From: Desulfobacteraceae bacterium
GTDB taxonomy: Bacteria > Desulfobacterota > DSM-4660 > Desulfatiglandales > Desulfatiglandaceae
Assembly: GCA_030632525.1 (NCBI GenBank)
Contig: DAOVUP010000050.1
Coordinates: 1 to 7,968, forward strand
Length of the DNA: 7,968 bases
Reading direction: 5' to 3'
Shown: positions 1 to 5,220 of the stretch, piece after piece
How positions within the stretch are numbered: the first letter of the stretch is position 1
How the letters are laid out: each line of letters opens with the position of its first letter
Translations under genes and position numbers: made by a program
Notes under the pieces: generated by a model
What the model saw: the letters and a program-made list of their open reading frames with translations, nothing else
What the model was told of the DNA's origin: nothing
Database searches by the model: none

Positions 1-1
1 G

Positions 2-211
2 CCCCAGGGCCTGTTCAATGCCCGTTATCTTATCTATGGGCTCGTCCTTGTGCTTATGATGCGTTGGCGGCCTGAAGGCCTTGTCCCTTTTGAGCGGGCA
101 CAGGCAAAGAAAGCAAAACTTTTACAGGAACAGCTTGAAGCGCGAAACTCGAAACTTGTCGAAGATCCCGACTTAGCGGGGAACCTTGATGGTCTTGTAA
201 AAAATTTCTAA
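2..211 (+). CDS. livM: LivM-type branched-chain amino acid ABC transporter permease, C-terminal fragment
   Basis: This is the 3' end of an open frame entering from the left edge (69 residues, TAA stop at 209-211). It begins with a hydrophobic stretch (LFNARYLIYGLVLVLMM) followed by RWRPEGLVPF, the typical close of LivM/LivH-family inner-membrane permeases: last membrane helix, then a cytoplasmic R-P-x-G-L. About 40 further charged residues follow (AQAKKAKLLQEQLEAR onward), which is longer than the short tails I associate with the family. The position just upstream of livG and livF fits the usual livHMGF order. The protein would form the membrane channel with LivH. The tail codons at 143-156 contain a 7-base direct repeat (CGAAACT twice), related to repeats in the next spacer, so part of the tail may derive from repeat invasion. 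The identity is secure by motif and context; the family member is inferred. Confidence 0.85.
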   Translation, partial: PQGLFNARYLIYGLVLVLMMRWRPEGLVPFERAQAKKAKLLQEQLEARNSKLVEDPDLAGNLDGLVKNF

Positions 212-214
212 GTC

Positions 215-285
215 CGTCATTCCCGCGAACGCGGGAGCCCAGAAGTGGTTGATTTCCCTGGATTCCCGCGTTCGCGGGAATGACG
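215..285. repeat. 71-base palindromic intergenic repeat with two nested hairpins
   Basis: Two 22-base arms, 215-236 and 264-285, are perfect reverse complements separated by 27 bases. Each arm is itself a hairpin: TCCCGCG, two bases, CGCGGGA. The outer ends read CGTCATTCCC and GGGAATGACG. It lies between livM and livG. This layout resembles dispersed palindromic repeats of many bacterial genomes (compare the ATTCCC...GGGAAT theme of neisserial dRS3), but that likeness is only a theme match. It could act as a transcript-stabilising hairpin or weak terminator within the liv operon; no T-run follows, so a classical terminator is unlikely. Confidence 0.85.
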
Positions 286-320
286 AAAACAGATCATTTC
301 TGGCTTTTTAGGAGTTTGTC

Positions 321-341
321 AAACTTGAAACTTGAAATTCG
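321..341. repeat. 7-base tandem repeat array (AAACTTG type, 3 units)
   Basis: The units are AAACTTG (321-327), AAACTTG (328-334) and AAATTCG (335-341). The first two are identical and the third is degenerate. The same theme (TTGAAAC when rotated) appears in the livM tail at 143-156 as CGAAACT twice, and in related form upstream of folE2. It resembles the short tandem heptamer repeats described in cyanobacteria, by period only. Confidence 0.7.
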
Positions 342-349
342 GGGTTGCC

Positions 350-377
350 CAATTTCCATTTTCCAATATCCAATCCT
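350..377. repeat. 7-base tandem repeat array (CAATWTC type, 4 units) abutting the livG start
   Basis: The units are CAATTTC (350-356), CATTTTC (357-363), CAATATC (364-370) and CAATCCT (371-377). The array ends at the base before the ATG at 378. Together with the 321-341 array it makes up most of the 5' leader of livG, leaving no recognisable Shine-Dalgarno sequence. Confidence 0.65.
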
Positions 378-1565
378 ATGGCCACTATCCTCAAAATCAT
401 AAGACTTTCAAAGTCCTTCGGTGGGCTGACCGCCTTGAGAGAGATAACTCTCGAGGCAAAGCAGGGTCAGATTGTCGGCATCATCGGTCCCAATGGCGCT
501 GGAAAGACTACCCTTTTTAACTGCCTCACCAGCCTTTACCATGCCACCGGCGGTCAGATCGAATTCCGGGGCAGACCGATTGTCCCGGAGATTTCAGAAA
601 GAAAAAGGGGGCTTATTCGGAGATGTGCGATGCTCTTCTTTTTCTTGGGGCTGGTCTGGGTACCGCTATTCTGGTCTTCCTTTGTGCCGCACACCTTTTT
701 CAAGGTAGAGGTGGTCCTGTTAGGCATCTTTATCCTGTGCATCCGTTTTCTCTTAGTACGAGGTCTCATTAGATTTCAGATATGGGCATGGGGGCTCATG
801 TTTGTTTTTCTCATATCAGACATCTGTTTTGCAATCTGGTGGCTGACCCATCTGTTCTCCCTTGGCCCAATGATAGGGACCGGTATCAGTCTTTATTATT
901 TCGCCGTTCCCTGGGGAATTATCGCAGGACCGTTTAGTATATATCTCATTTTGCAGCTATTCCTGCGAAAGGTACGCCAGCTTTACGGGTTCAGATTGGG
1001 GCCTGATGCCATCTGTCGCTTAGGAATGGCCAGAACGTTTCAGAATATCCGTCTCTTCTTCAATTTGAGCGTCTTGGACAATGTTAAGATCGGTTTTCAT
1101 GTTCAGATGCGCTCCGGGGTCTTAGGCACCCTTCTCAAGACCCGATCGCAGCGGGATGAAGAGGGGTTGACCGAGAAAGAGGCCCTCAAATACCTTCGCT
1201 TTGTTGGGCTTGCCGGCCGGGCCTTCGACCTTGCCGGTGCCTTGGCCTATGGGGAGCAGCGCCGTTTGGAGATCGCCCGCGCCCTGGCATCCAGGCCCAG
1301 ATTTCTCCTCCTTGACGAACCGGCAGCAGGAATGAACGCGCAGGAATCATCCGAGTTGATTCGTCTTATCCTCAAGATCCGTGAAAAAGGGATTACCGTG
1401 CTGATCATCGAACACGATATGAAGGTAATGATGAATTTGGCTGATAATATCTATGTCCTTGACTACGGCGTGCTCATTGCCAATGGAACACCCGATGAGA
1501 TCAGAACCAATCCAAAAGTCATAGAGGCCTATTTAGGCGGGGGCGCTGCGCATGCTGAGGCTTGA
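378..1565 (+). CDS. livG: LivG-type ABC transporter ATPase with a four-helix membrane insertion
   Basis: This is an ATP-binding subunit of a branched-chain amino acid importer, and it is unusual. Numbered from the ATG at 378 (395 residues), it has Walker A GPNGAGKT (37-44), Q-loop ARTFQN (218-223), signature LAYGEQRR (288-295), Walker B FLLLDEPAAG (309-318) and switch histidine in IIEHDMK (H346). The LivG hallmarks NIRLF and ANGTP are also present. E. coli LivG is about 255 residues. The excess lies between GGQIEFRGRPI and LGPDAICRLG (about residues 69-206, bases 582-995) and contains four hydrophobic segments at about 82-102, 109-126, 134-154 and 171-195. Flanks and the middle loop are rich in Arg/Lys (ERKRGLIRR, RFLLVRGLIRF, LRKVRQ), while the other two loops carry few charges. 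With an even helix count this keeps both ATPase halves in the cytoplasm. An in-frame TTG at 345 would add 11 residues, but these come from a 7-base repeat array, so ATG is preferred. There is no good ribosome binding site at either start. The gene overlaps livF by 14 bases. Confidence 0.9.
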   Translation: MATILKIIRLSKSFGGLTALREITLEAKQGQIVGIIGPNGAGKTTLFNCLTSLYHATGGQIEFRGRPIVPEISERKRGLIRRCAMLFFFLGLVWVPLFWSSFVPHTFFKVEVVLLGIFILCIRFLLVRGLIRFQIWAWGLMFVFLISDICFAIWWLTHLFSLGPMIGTGISLYYFAVPWGIIAGPFSIYLILQLFLRKVRQLYGFRLGPDAICRLGMARTFQNIRLFFNLSVLDNVKIGFHVQMRSGVLGTLLKTRSQRDEEGLTEKEALKYLRFVGLAGRAFDLAGALAYGEQRRLEIARALASRPRFLLLDEPAAGMNAQESSELIRLILKIREKGITVLIIEHDMKVMMNLADNIYVLDYGVLIANGTPDEIRTNPKVIEAYLGGGAAHAEA

Positions 1566-2253
1566 AAATGTTGACAGTCATTACAGGAAGATACACGCCC
1601 TCAAAGGGGTCTCCCTAAGGGTTCGCGAGAGGAGCATATGTTGTCTTATAGGGGCGAACGGCGCCGGCAAGTCAACCACGCTGATGGCTATCAGCGGGAT
1701 TCAGCCGATTTCCTCCGGCAGAATTGAATTCAAAGGGGATGCTATTGACAGACTGGCTCCGGAAGAGATTGTGAGGCGTGGAGTAGTTCAGGTACCCGAA
1801 GGGCGCAGGATCTTCCCTGATCTGACCGTGAAGGAAAATCTGGTGTTAGGAGCTTATCTTAGGAAGGATAAAAGGAAAATTGTCGAATCAATGGAGAATG
1901 CCTTTGCGCTCTTTCCGATTCTAAAAGAGAGACGCGAGCAGATGGGGGGGACACTCTCCGGTGGTGAACAGCAGATGCTTGCAATTGCGAGGGCATTGAT
2001 GGGAACACCCCGTCTCCTTCTATTGGATGAACCTTCCTTAGGTCTGGCCCCCATTGTGGTGGAGCAGATTATGGGGATTATCAGGAGAATAAAGGACGAA
2101 GGGCTGACAATACTTCTTGTAGAACAGAATGCCCAGGCTGCCTTAGAATTAGGGGATTATGGCTATGTTTTAGAGACAGGGAAGATTGTGCTTGAGGATA
2201 AAGCGCAAGCCCTGCTCGAAAATCCGAGAGTGAAGGAGGCTTATCTGGGTTAA
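1552..2253 (+). CDS. livF: LivF-type branched-chain amino acid ABC transporter ATPase
   Basis: This is the second cytoplasmic ATPase of the importer, which pairs with LivG on the LivH/LivM membrane core. At 233 residues it has the normal family length. Visible motifs are Walker A GANGAGKS (34-41), Q-loop VVQVPEGRRIF (Q80), signature LSGGEQQ (135-141), Walker B LLLLDEPSLGLAP (from 155) and the LivF-type switch LLVEQNAQAAL, with Gln where most ABC ATPases have His. The C-terminus EAYLG is typical. The ATG lies inside the end of livG, and a purine-rich GGCGGGGGC a few bases upstream can serve as ribosome binding site, so translation is probably coupled to livG. Unlike LivG, it has no insertion. 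Confidence 0.95.
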   Translation: MLRLENVDSHYRKIHALKGVSLRVRERSICCLIGANGAGKSTTLMAISGIQPISSGRIEFKGDAIDRLAPEEIVRRGVVQVPEGRRIFPDLTVKENLVLGAYLRKDKRKIVESMENAFALFPILKERREQMGGTLSGGEQQMLAIARALMGTPRLLLLDEPSLGLAPIVVEQIMGIIRRIKDEGLTILLVEQNAQAALELGDYGYVLETGKIVLEDKAQALLENPRVKEAYLG

Positions 2254-2254
2254 G

Positions 2255-2312
2255 GCGCAAAGCGCAAAGTGCATAGCGCAGGGCCTATGGTGTAAGGAGT
2301 GGCGCTTTGCGC
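2255..2312. repeat. 7-base tandem array (GCGCAAA type) forming an 11-bp inverted repeat
   Basis: Four 7-base units run without gap: GCGCAAA (2255-2261), GCGCAAA (2262-2268), GTGCATA (2269-2275) and GCGCAGG (2276-2282). The first 11 bases GCGCAAAGCGC (2255-2265) are a perfect reverse complement of GCGCTTTGCGC at 2302-2312, so the transcript can fold into a stem with a 36-base loop. It starts one base after the livF stop codon and ends just before the next gene. There is no T-run, so it looks more like a repeat-derived hairpin than a terminator. The same unit type recurs at the end of folE2. Confidence 0.75.
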
Positions 2313-2338
2313 AACATATGGAAAGGGGAGAAAGTCTG

Positions 2339-2512
2339 ATGGACGAGAAGAAAAATGCGAAAAACGAGCCGATACCTGAAAGGATGGAGGTATTGAGGGA
2401 ACTGCCGGCTGAAATCATGAGAAGCCTAACAAAAGATGAAATCAACGCCTTCTTGTTTGAGAGGGTATGGCCCGATTCTCTTCGCGAGAAATTGAAGGAA
2501 TATTTGGAGTGA
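2339..2512 (+). CDS. Small hypothetical protein downstream of livF (57 residues)
   Basis: I do not recognise this protein. The start at 2339 is chosen because AGGGGAG at 2324-2330 lies 8 bases upstream, an excellent ribosome binding site; an in-frame ATG at 2318 (7 codons earlier) has none. The product has a charged, lysine-rich start (MDEKKNAKNEPIPERMEV), then probable amphipathic helices (EVLRELPAEIMRSL, KDEINAFLFERVW, SLREKLKEYLE). It has no signal peptide, membrane segment or cysteines, so it should be a soluble cytoplasmic protein. It follows livF by 85 bases on the same strand and may be the last gene of the liv operon. The strong ribosome binding site and helical, charged composition argue for a real gene; its role is unknown. 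Confidence 0.65.
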   Translation: MDEKKNAKNEPIPERMEVLRELPAEIMRSLTKDEINAFLFERVWPDSLREKLKEYLE

Positions 2513-2570
2513 GGATGGGCGAAGTTCTTATTGACTTTGGGACCAGGATGGCTATAGTGCATGGCTACCG

Positions 2571-2631
2571 CGACCTCTGAAAAGCGGCCTCTTTCGAGGT
2601 CTGCGCTTATCTGCTCAATTTCCAAAGGTCG
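2571..2631. mobile_element. MITE-like element, short copy (copy 1)
   Basis: This 61-base unit has imperfect terminal inverted repeats: CGACCTCTGAAA at 2571-2582 against TTTCCAAAGGTCG at 2619-2631. The core CTTTCGAGGTCTGCGC then TTATCTGCTCAAT (2591-2619) closely matches cores in the spacers after the formyltransferase gene and after efp. It lacks the longer interior of those copies, so it is probably a deletion derivative. No transposase is encoded. Confidence 0.65.
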
Positions 2632-2649
2632 TTACTACCTGGGTTGAGC

Positions 2650-2677
2650 GGTTCAGTGTTCAAGGTTCAGGGTTGAA
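2650..2677. repeat. 7-base tandem array (GGTTCAG type, 4 units)
   Basis: The units are GGTTCAG (2650-2656), TGTTCAA (2657-2663), GGTTCAG (2664-2670) and GGTTGAA (2671-2677). Its reverse complement theme (TTTGAAC, CTGAACC) reappears at 2828-2856, making the pair an imperfect long inverted repeat around the hairpins upstream of folE2. Confidence 0.7.
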
Positions 2678-2685
2678 ACGCCCTA

Positions 2686-2705
2686 ATCCCGCTGCAAAGC
2701 GGGAT
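2686..2705. repeat. Perfect 8-bp hairpin (ATCCCGCT / AGCGGGAT)
   Basis: ATCCCGCT (2686-2693), loop GCAA (2694-2697), AGCGGGAT (2698-2705). A GCAA loop is a stable GNRA tetraloop in RNA. The same TCCCGCT...AGCGGGA module occurs twice, with other loops, inside the element after efp. A second stem, ATCAACG (2704-2710) with CGTTGAT (2722-2728), follows and shares its first two bases. Confidence 0.7.
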
Positions 2706-2744
2706 CAACGAAATGAAAGCACGTTGATAGGTACAAATATTATG

Positions 2745-2763
2745 TTTCACCCAACGGGTGAAA
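2745..2763. repeat. Perfect 8-bp hairpin (TTTCACCC / GGGTGAAA)
   Basis: TTTCACCC (2745-2752), loop AAC (2753-2755), GGGTGAAA (2756-2763). It sits between the two facing 7-base arrays. A further weak pairing, GAGGC (2764-2768) with GCCTC (2782-2786), follows directly. No T-run is present, so it is not a standard terminator. Confidence 0.65.
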
Positions 2764-2827
2764 GAGGCTAATTTGAGTTACGCCTCAAGCTCCATGAATA
2801 GAGTTAAGGATATCAGTAGACTTAACC

Positions 2828-2856
2828 TTTGAACTTTGAACCCTGACCCTGTGAAC
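2828..2856. repeat. 7-base tandem array (TTTGAAC type), reverse of 2650-2677
   Basis: The units are TTTGAAC (2828-2834), TTTGAAC (2835-2841), CCTGACC (2842-2848) and a degenerate CTGTGAAC (2849-2856). Read on the other strand it gives GTTCAAA/GGTCAGG, the theme of the array at 2650-2677. It ends 23 bases before the folE2 start codon. Confidence 0.65.
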
Positions 2857-2879
2857 GGTTACCCAAAAAGATACAAATC

Positions 2880-3659
2880 ATGGAAGACATCCAGAATCAC
2901 AAAGATCACAGAAATATAGACATTGATCAGGTTGGCGTAAAAGGGATCAAATATCCTATTACCGTCCTTGATAAAGACCAGGGAGAGCAGCAGACCGTTG
3001 CCGAAATCAACATGTACGTGGACCTCCCCCGCTACTATAAGGGGACCCATATGAGTCGCTTTGTCGAGATTTTGAATGAGCACAGCCGGCGTATATCCCT
3101 CCAGGGCTTTTCAGAGATACTTGAGGAAATGAAAAAAAGACTGGACGCAGAAAGCGCCCACATGGAAATCACTTTCCCTTACTTTATCAACAAGTATGCC
3201 CCGGTGACAGGGGCCGATGGTCTTATGGAGTACAGGTGCACCATGAAGGGGTCTGTAAACAGGCGAAGCGATCTGGTCGTAGAGATTCATGTTCCCATTT
3301 CAACCCTCTGCCCGTGCTCCAAAGAGATAAGCGATTTCGGCGCCCATAACCAGCGGGGTGAGGTCCGGTTACAGGTAAGATTCAAGAAATTTGTCTGGAT
3401 AGAAGATTTGATCAAATTAGTGGAGGAGTCTGCCTCGAGCGACGTGTTTTCCGTCCTTAAGAGGGAAGATGAAAAATTTGTGACCGAGAAGGCCTACCAG
3501 AATCCGATGTTTGTAGAGGATATTGTGAGGGAGATTGCGGTTAAATTGGGCAATGACCCCAATATCACCTGGTTTTCTGTTGAGTCTGAGAATTTTGAAT
3601 CAATACATAACCATAATGCCTACGCGTATATTGAAAGGCGCAAGGAGCAGAGTGCATAG
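2880..3659 (+). CDS. folE2: GTP cyclohydrolase FolE2 (type IB)
   Basis: It catalyses GTP to 7,8-dihydroneopterin triphosphate, the first step of tetrahydrofolate synthesis, in the cytoplasm. It belongs to the FolE2 family, which differs from zinc-dependent FolE1. The 259 residues match the usual length. The family hallmark CPCSKEIS...GAHNQRG is at 144-160, and metal/active-site residues equivalent to those of the Neisseria gonorrhoeae enzyme are all present: C144, H156, E213 and H243. The N-terminus (DIDQVGVKGIKYPI) is also typical, supporting the ATG at 2880 although its ribosome binding site is weak. FolE2 enzymes accept Mn or Fe and can replace FolE1 when zinc is short; no Zur-like operator was seen. 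The last codons and the stop lie within a 7-base repeat array (3638-3665), so the RKEQSA tail may be repeat-derived. The next gene uses a formyl-folate cofactor. Confidence 0.95.
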   Translation: MEDIQNHKDHRNIDIDQVGVKGIKYPITVLDKDQGEQQTVAEINMYVDLPRYYKGTHMSRFVEILNEHSRRISLQGFSEILEEMKKRLDAESAHMEITFPYFINKYAPVTGADGLMEYRCTMKGSVNRRSDLVVEIHVPISTLCPCSKEISDFGAHNQRGEVRLQVRFKKFVWIEDLIKLVEESASSDVFSVLKREDEKFVTEKAYQNPMFVEDIVREIAVKLGNDPNITWFSVESENFESIHNHNAYAYIERRKEQSA

Positions 3660-3665
3660 CGCAAA
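3638..3665. repeat. 7-base tandem array (GCGCAAA type) spanning the folE2 stop codon
   Basis: The units are GCGCAAG (3638-3644), GAGCAGA (3645-3651), GTGCATA (3652-3658) and GCGCAAA (3659-3665). The folE2 stop TAG (3657-3659) lies across the third and fourth units. The array matches the one after livF (2255-2282), including the exact GTGCATA followed by GCGCA. Confidence 0.65.
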
Positions 3666-3714
3666 GCTCGGGATGTGAAGAGAGACGCTATTCGTTAAGG
3701 ATGGGGAGAAAAAT

Positions 3715-5007
3715 ATGACTGATTTGAAGAAGATGTACCGGACCGTTATGGATGATCATTTCCCTCCGGAGATAACTATCTCCTTTGGTGACCAGGTATT
3801 GGTCTACCGAAAGAGATCCTGGAGAATTCCTGACGGAAAGAGCGGGGAAGTCATTGAAAAGGGTCTGCGCTACGGTGAAAACCCCGGTCAGGAGGCGGCT
3901 CTCTACGAACTTGTCAACGGGAATCTTGTATTGGGCGAGTGCCAGTTCATAGAACCGGGGGCCGGACTGGTTTCTGCCATTACAGAAGGAGATATGCTCC
4001 AGAGCGGAAAACATCCGGGCAAGATCAATCTCACCGACGTGGACAATGCCCTGAACATCATGAAATATCTTGATAGAGGTCCTGCAGTAGTTATTGTCAA
4101 ACACAATAATCCCTGCGGTGTTGCCTACGGCGCTGCCTTAGTTGAAGCGTACGAAAAGGCGGATATGGCTGACCGTATAGCGGCCTTCGGAGGCTGTGCC
4201 CTCTTTAACCGCCCGGTTGGTTTAGCGACTGCTGAGCGGGTGTCAGAGAACTACCTGGAAGTGGTGGCAGCCCCTGATTTTGAGGAGGGGAGTGTGGAAA
4301 TCCTGTCAAAAAGGGGCAATCTACGGATCATTCGTATCCCCAAGATGGACAGGCTTCCCGAATATGCCCACAAAAGGTTTCTGGACTTCAAGAGCCTTAT
4401 AGATGGCGGAATTATTTTCCAGCAGTCCCCCATGAATAGCATAGGATCCTCCGAAGATTTTACCCTTGCCAGCAGTGAATATCAGGGGAGGACCTATAGC
4501 ATTGAGAGAAAGCCAAGCGATGAAGAGTATGGAGACATGTTATTCGGGTGGCAGGTGGAGCAGGGTGTTACGTCCAACTCTGTCATTTATGTGAAAGACG
4601 GCGTGACGGTTGGAATCGGAACAGGGGAACAGGACAGGGTGGGCGTGGCTGAGATCGGTATCTTTAAGGCATACACCAAATGTGCCGACGCTATCTGTTT
4701 CAGGAAGCATCAACTTTCCCACAAAGAATTAGAGTTGATGGTGGAGAAAGGTGAAAAGGAGAAGACTCTCTTGGAAGAGGTCGATCAGGAGACCAAGAGA
4801 GTAAAAGGGGGCCTCCTCGGTGCCAGTATGGTCTCTGATGCCTTTTTCCCCTTCAGGGACGGGGTGGATGTGGGTATCCGTCAGGGGATCAGGGCAATAG
4901 TTCAGCCGGGGGGATCCATGAGAGATTTCGAGGTGATTGAGGCCTGTAATGAGGCTGACCCTAAGGTGACCATGGTTTTTACCGGGCAGAGGGCGTTTAA
5001 GCATTAG
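3715..5007 (+). CDS. purH: Stand-alone AICAR formyltransferase (PurH C-terminal domain only)
   Basis: It transfers a formyl group from 10-formyl-tetrahydrofolate to AICAR, the penultimate step of IMP synthesis. The 430 residues cover only the transformylase domain; the N-terminal IMP cyclohydrolase (MGS-like) domain of the usual ~530-residue PurH is missing, with only about 50 unrelated residues before LRYGENPGQ (51-59). Hallmarks are VKHNNPCG with K129 and H130 equivalent to the catalytic Lys-His pair, QPGGSMRDFEVI (from 397) and the C-terminal FTGQRAFKH. A ribosome binding site GGGGAG (3703-3708) lies 6 bases before the ATG. A separate IMP cyclohydrolase must be encoded elsewhere. The stop codon TAG takes its G from the first base of a MITE-like element. 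Some annotations may use another symbol, since this is not the bifunctional PurH. Confidence 0.92.
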   Translation: MTDLKKMYRTVMDDHFPPEITISFGDQVLVYRKRSWRIPDGKSGEVIEKGLRYGENPGQEAALYELVNGNLVLGECQFIEPGAGLVSAITEGDMLQSGKHPGKINLTDVDNALNIMKYLDRGPAVVIVKHNNPCGVAYGAALVEAYEKADMADRIAAFGGCALFNRPVGLATAERVSENYLEVVAAPDFEEGSVEILSKRGNLRIIRIPKMDRLPEYAHKRFLDFKSLIDGGIIFQQSPMNSIGSSEDFTLASSEYQGRTYSIERKPSDEEYGDMLFGWQVEQGVTSNSVIYVKDGVTVGIGTGEQDRVGVAEIGIFKAYTKCADAICFRKHQLSHKELELMVEKGEKEKTLLEEVDQETKRVKGGLLGASMVSDAFFPFRDGVDVGIRQGIRAIVQPGGSMRDFEVIEACNEADPKVTMVFTGQRAFKH

Positions 5008-5164
5008 AGGCTGGTTCAAAACGCCCCCTTTCGAAGTCTGCGCTATCTGCTCAATCTCTGCGTCAGACTCAAATTTTAATCCTCGAAATATTCCACATAT
5101 TCCTGTGGTTAAAATTTTCGCCTTTCTTGATCTTGGACAAAATTGAGCATTTTGAACCAGCCTC
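5007..5164. mobile_element. MITE-like element (copy 2) between the formyltransferase gene and efp
   Basis: This 158-base unit is bounded by perfect 15-base inverted repeats, GAGGCTGGTTCAAAA at 5007-5021 and TTTTGAACCAGCCTC at 5150-5164, flanked by the direct repeat TTA (5004-5006 and 5165-5167), a possible 3-base target duplication. The core at 5021-5055 (CCCCTTTCGAAGTCTGCGC, then TATCTGCTCAA) matches copies 1 and 3. A second block at 5083-5112 (TCGAAATATTCC, then ATATTCCTGTGGTTAA) matches 5866-5895 of copy 3. It encodes no protein and has the form of a non-autonomous miniature element. It fills most of the 213-base spacer. Confidence 0.8.
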
Positions 5165-5173
5165 TTAGCCAGA

Positions 5174-5197
5174 GCAAAATACTGAAGATGATTTTGC
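5174..5197. promoter_or_regulatory. Small hairpin in the efp leader
   Basis: GCAAAAT (5174-5180) and ATTTTGC (5191-5197) are perfect complements with a 10-base loop, 10 bases before the GGAG ribosome binding site at 5208-5211. It could influence efp translation, but a 7-bp AT-rich stem may also arise by chance. Confidence 0.3.
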
Positions 5198-5220
5198 ACT
5201 AAATAGCGGAGAAAAGGATA

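Larger units (their letters stand above)
2513..2879. other. Gene-free repeat-rich spacer upstream of folE2
   Basis: This 367-base stretch holds no convincing gene. It contains a short MITE-like copy (2571-2631), a 7-base array (2650-2677), three perfect short hairpins (2686-2705, 2704-2728, 2745-2763), and a second 7-base array in reverse orientation (2828-2856). The two arrays face each other, so 2650-2856 looks like one composite inverted-repeat unit. I see no convincing promoter, and the folE2 start has only a weak AAAAAG at 2865-2870 as ribosome binding site. Confidence 0.7.

Noticed and set aside
332..520. A 62-codon plus-strand open frame overlapping the livG start
   Set aside because: It runs through the repeat arrays and then the wrong frame of livG; no motif or ribosome site supports it.
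378..1565. Frameshift, gene fusion or assembly join as cause of the long LivG
   Set aside because: The frame is continuous, all ATPase motifs lie in order on both sides, and the inserted part has coherent four-helix topology with correct charge bias. Raw reads would still be needed to exclude an assembly error fully.
2318..2338. Upstream ATG at 2318 as the start of the small protein
   Set aside because: It has no ribosome binding site, and the strong AGGGGAG at 2324-2330 would lie inside the gene; the site serves the ATG at 2339.
2170..2625. A 151-codon minus-strand open frame opposite the end of livF and the small gene
   Set aside because: It overlaps two plus-strand genes and repeat DNA, has low-complexity composition, and no motif.
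2650..2856. CRISPR array or folate riboswitch upstream of folE2
   Set aside because: There are no regularly spaced long repeats with unique spacers, and the stems do not match a riboswitch fold that I can recognise; repeat arrays explain the structure better.
5007..5164. Rho-independent terminator after the formyltransferase gene
   Set aside because: The stem arms are 128 bases apart and no T-run follows; the matching copies elsewhere and flanking direct repeats fit a miniature element.
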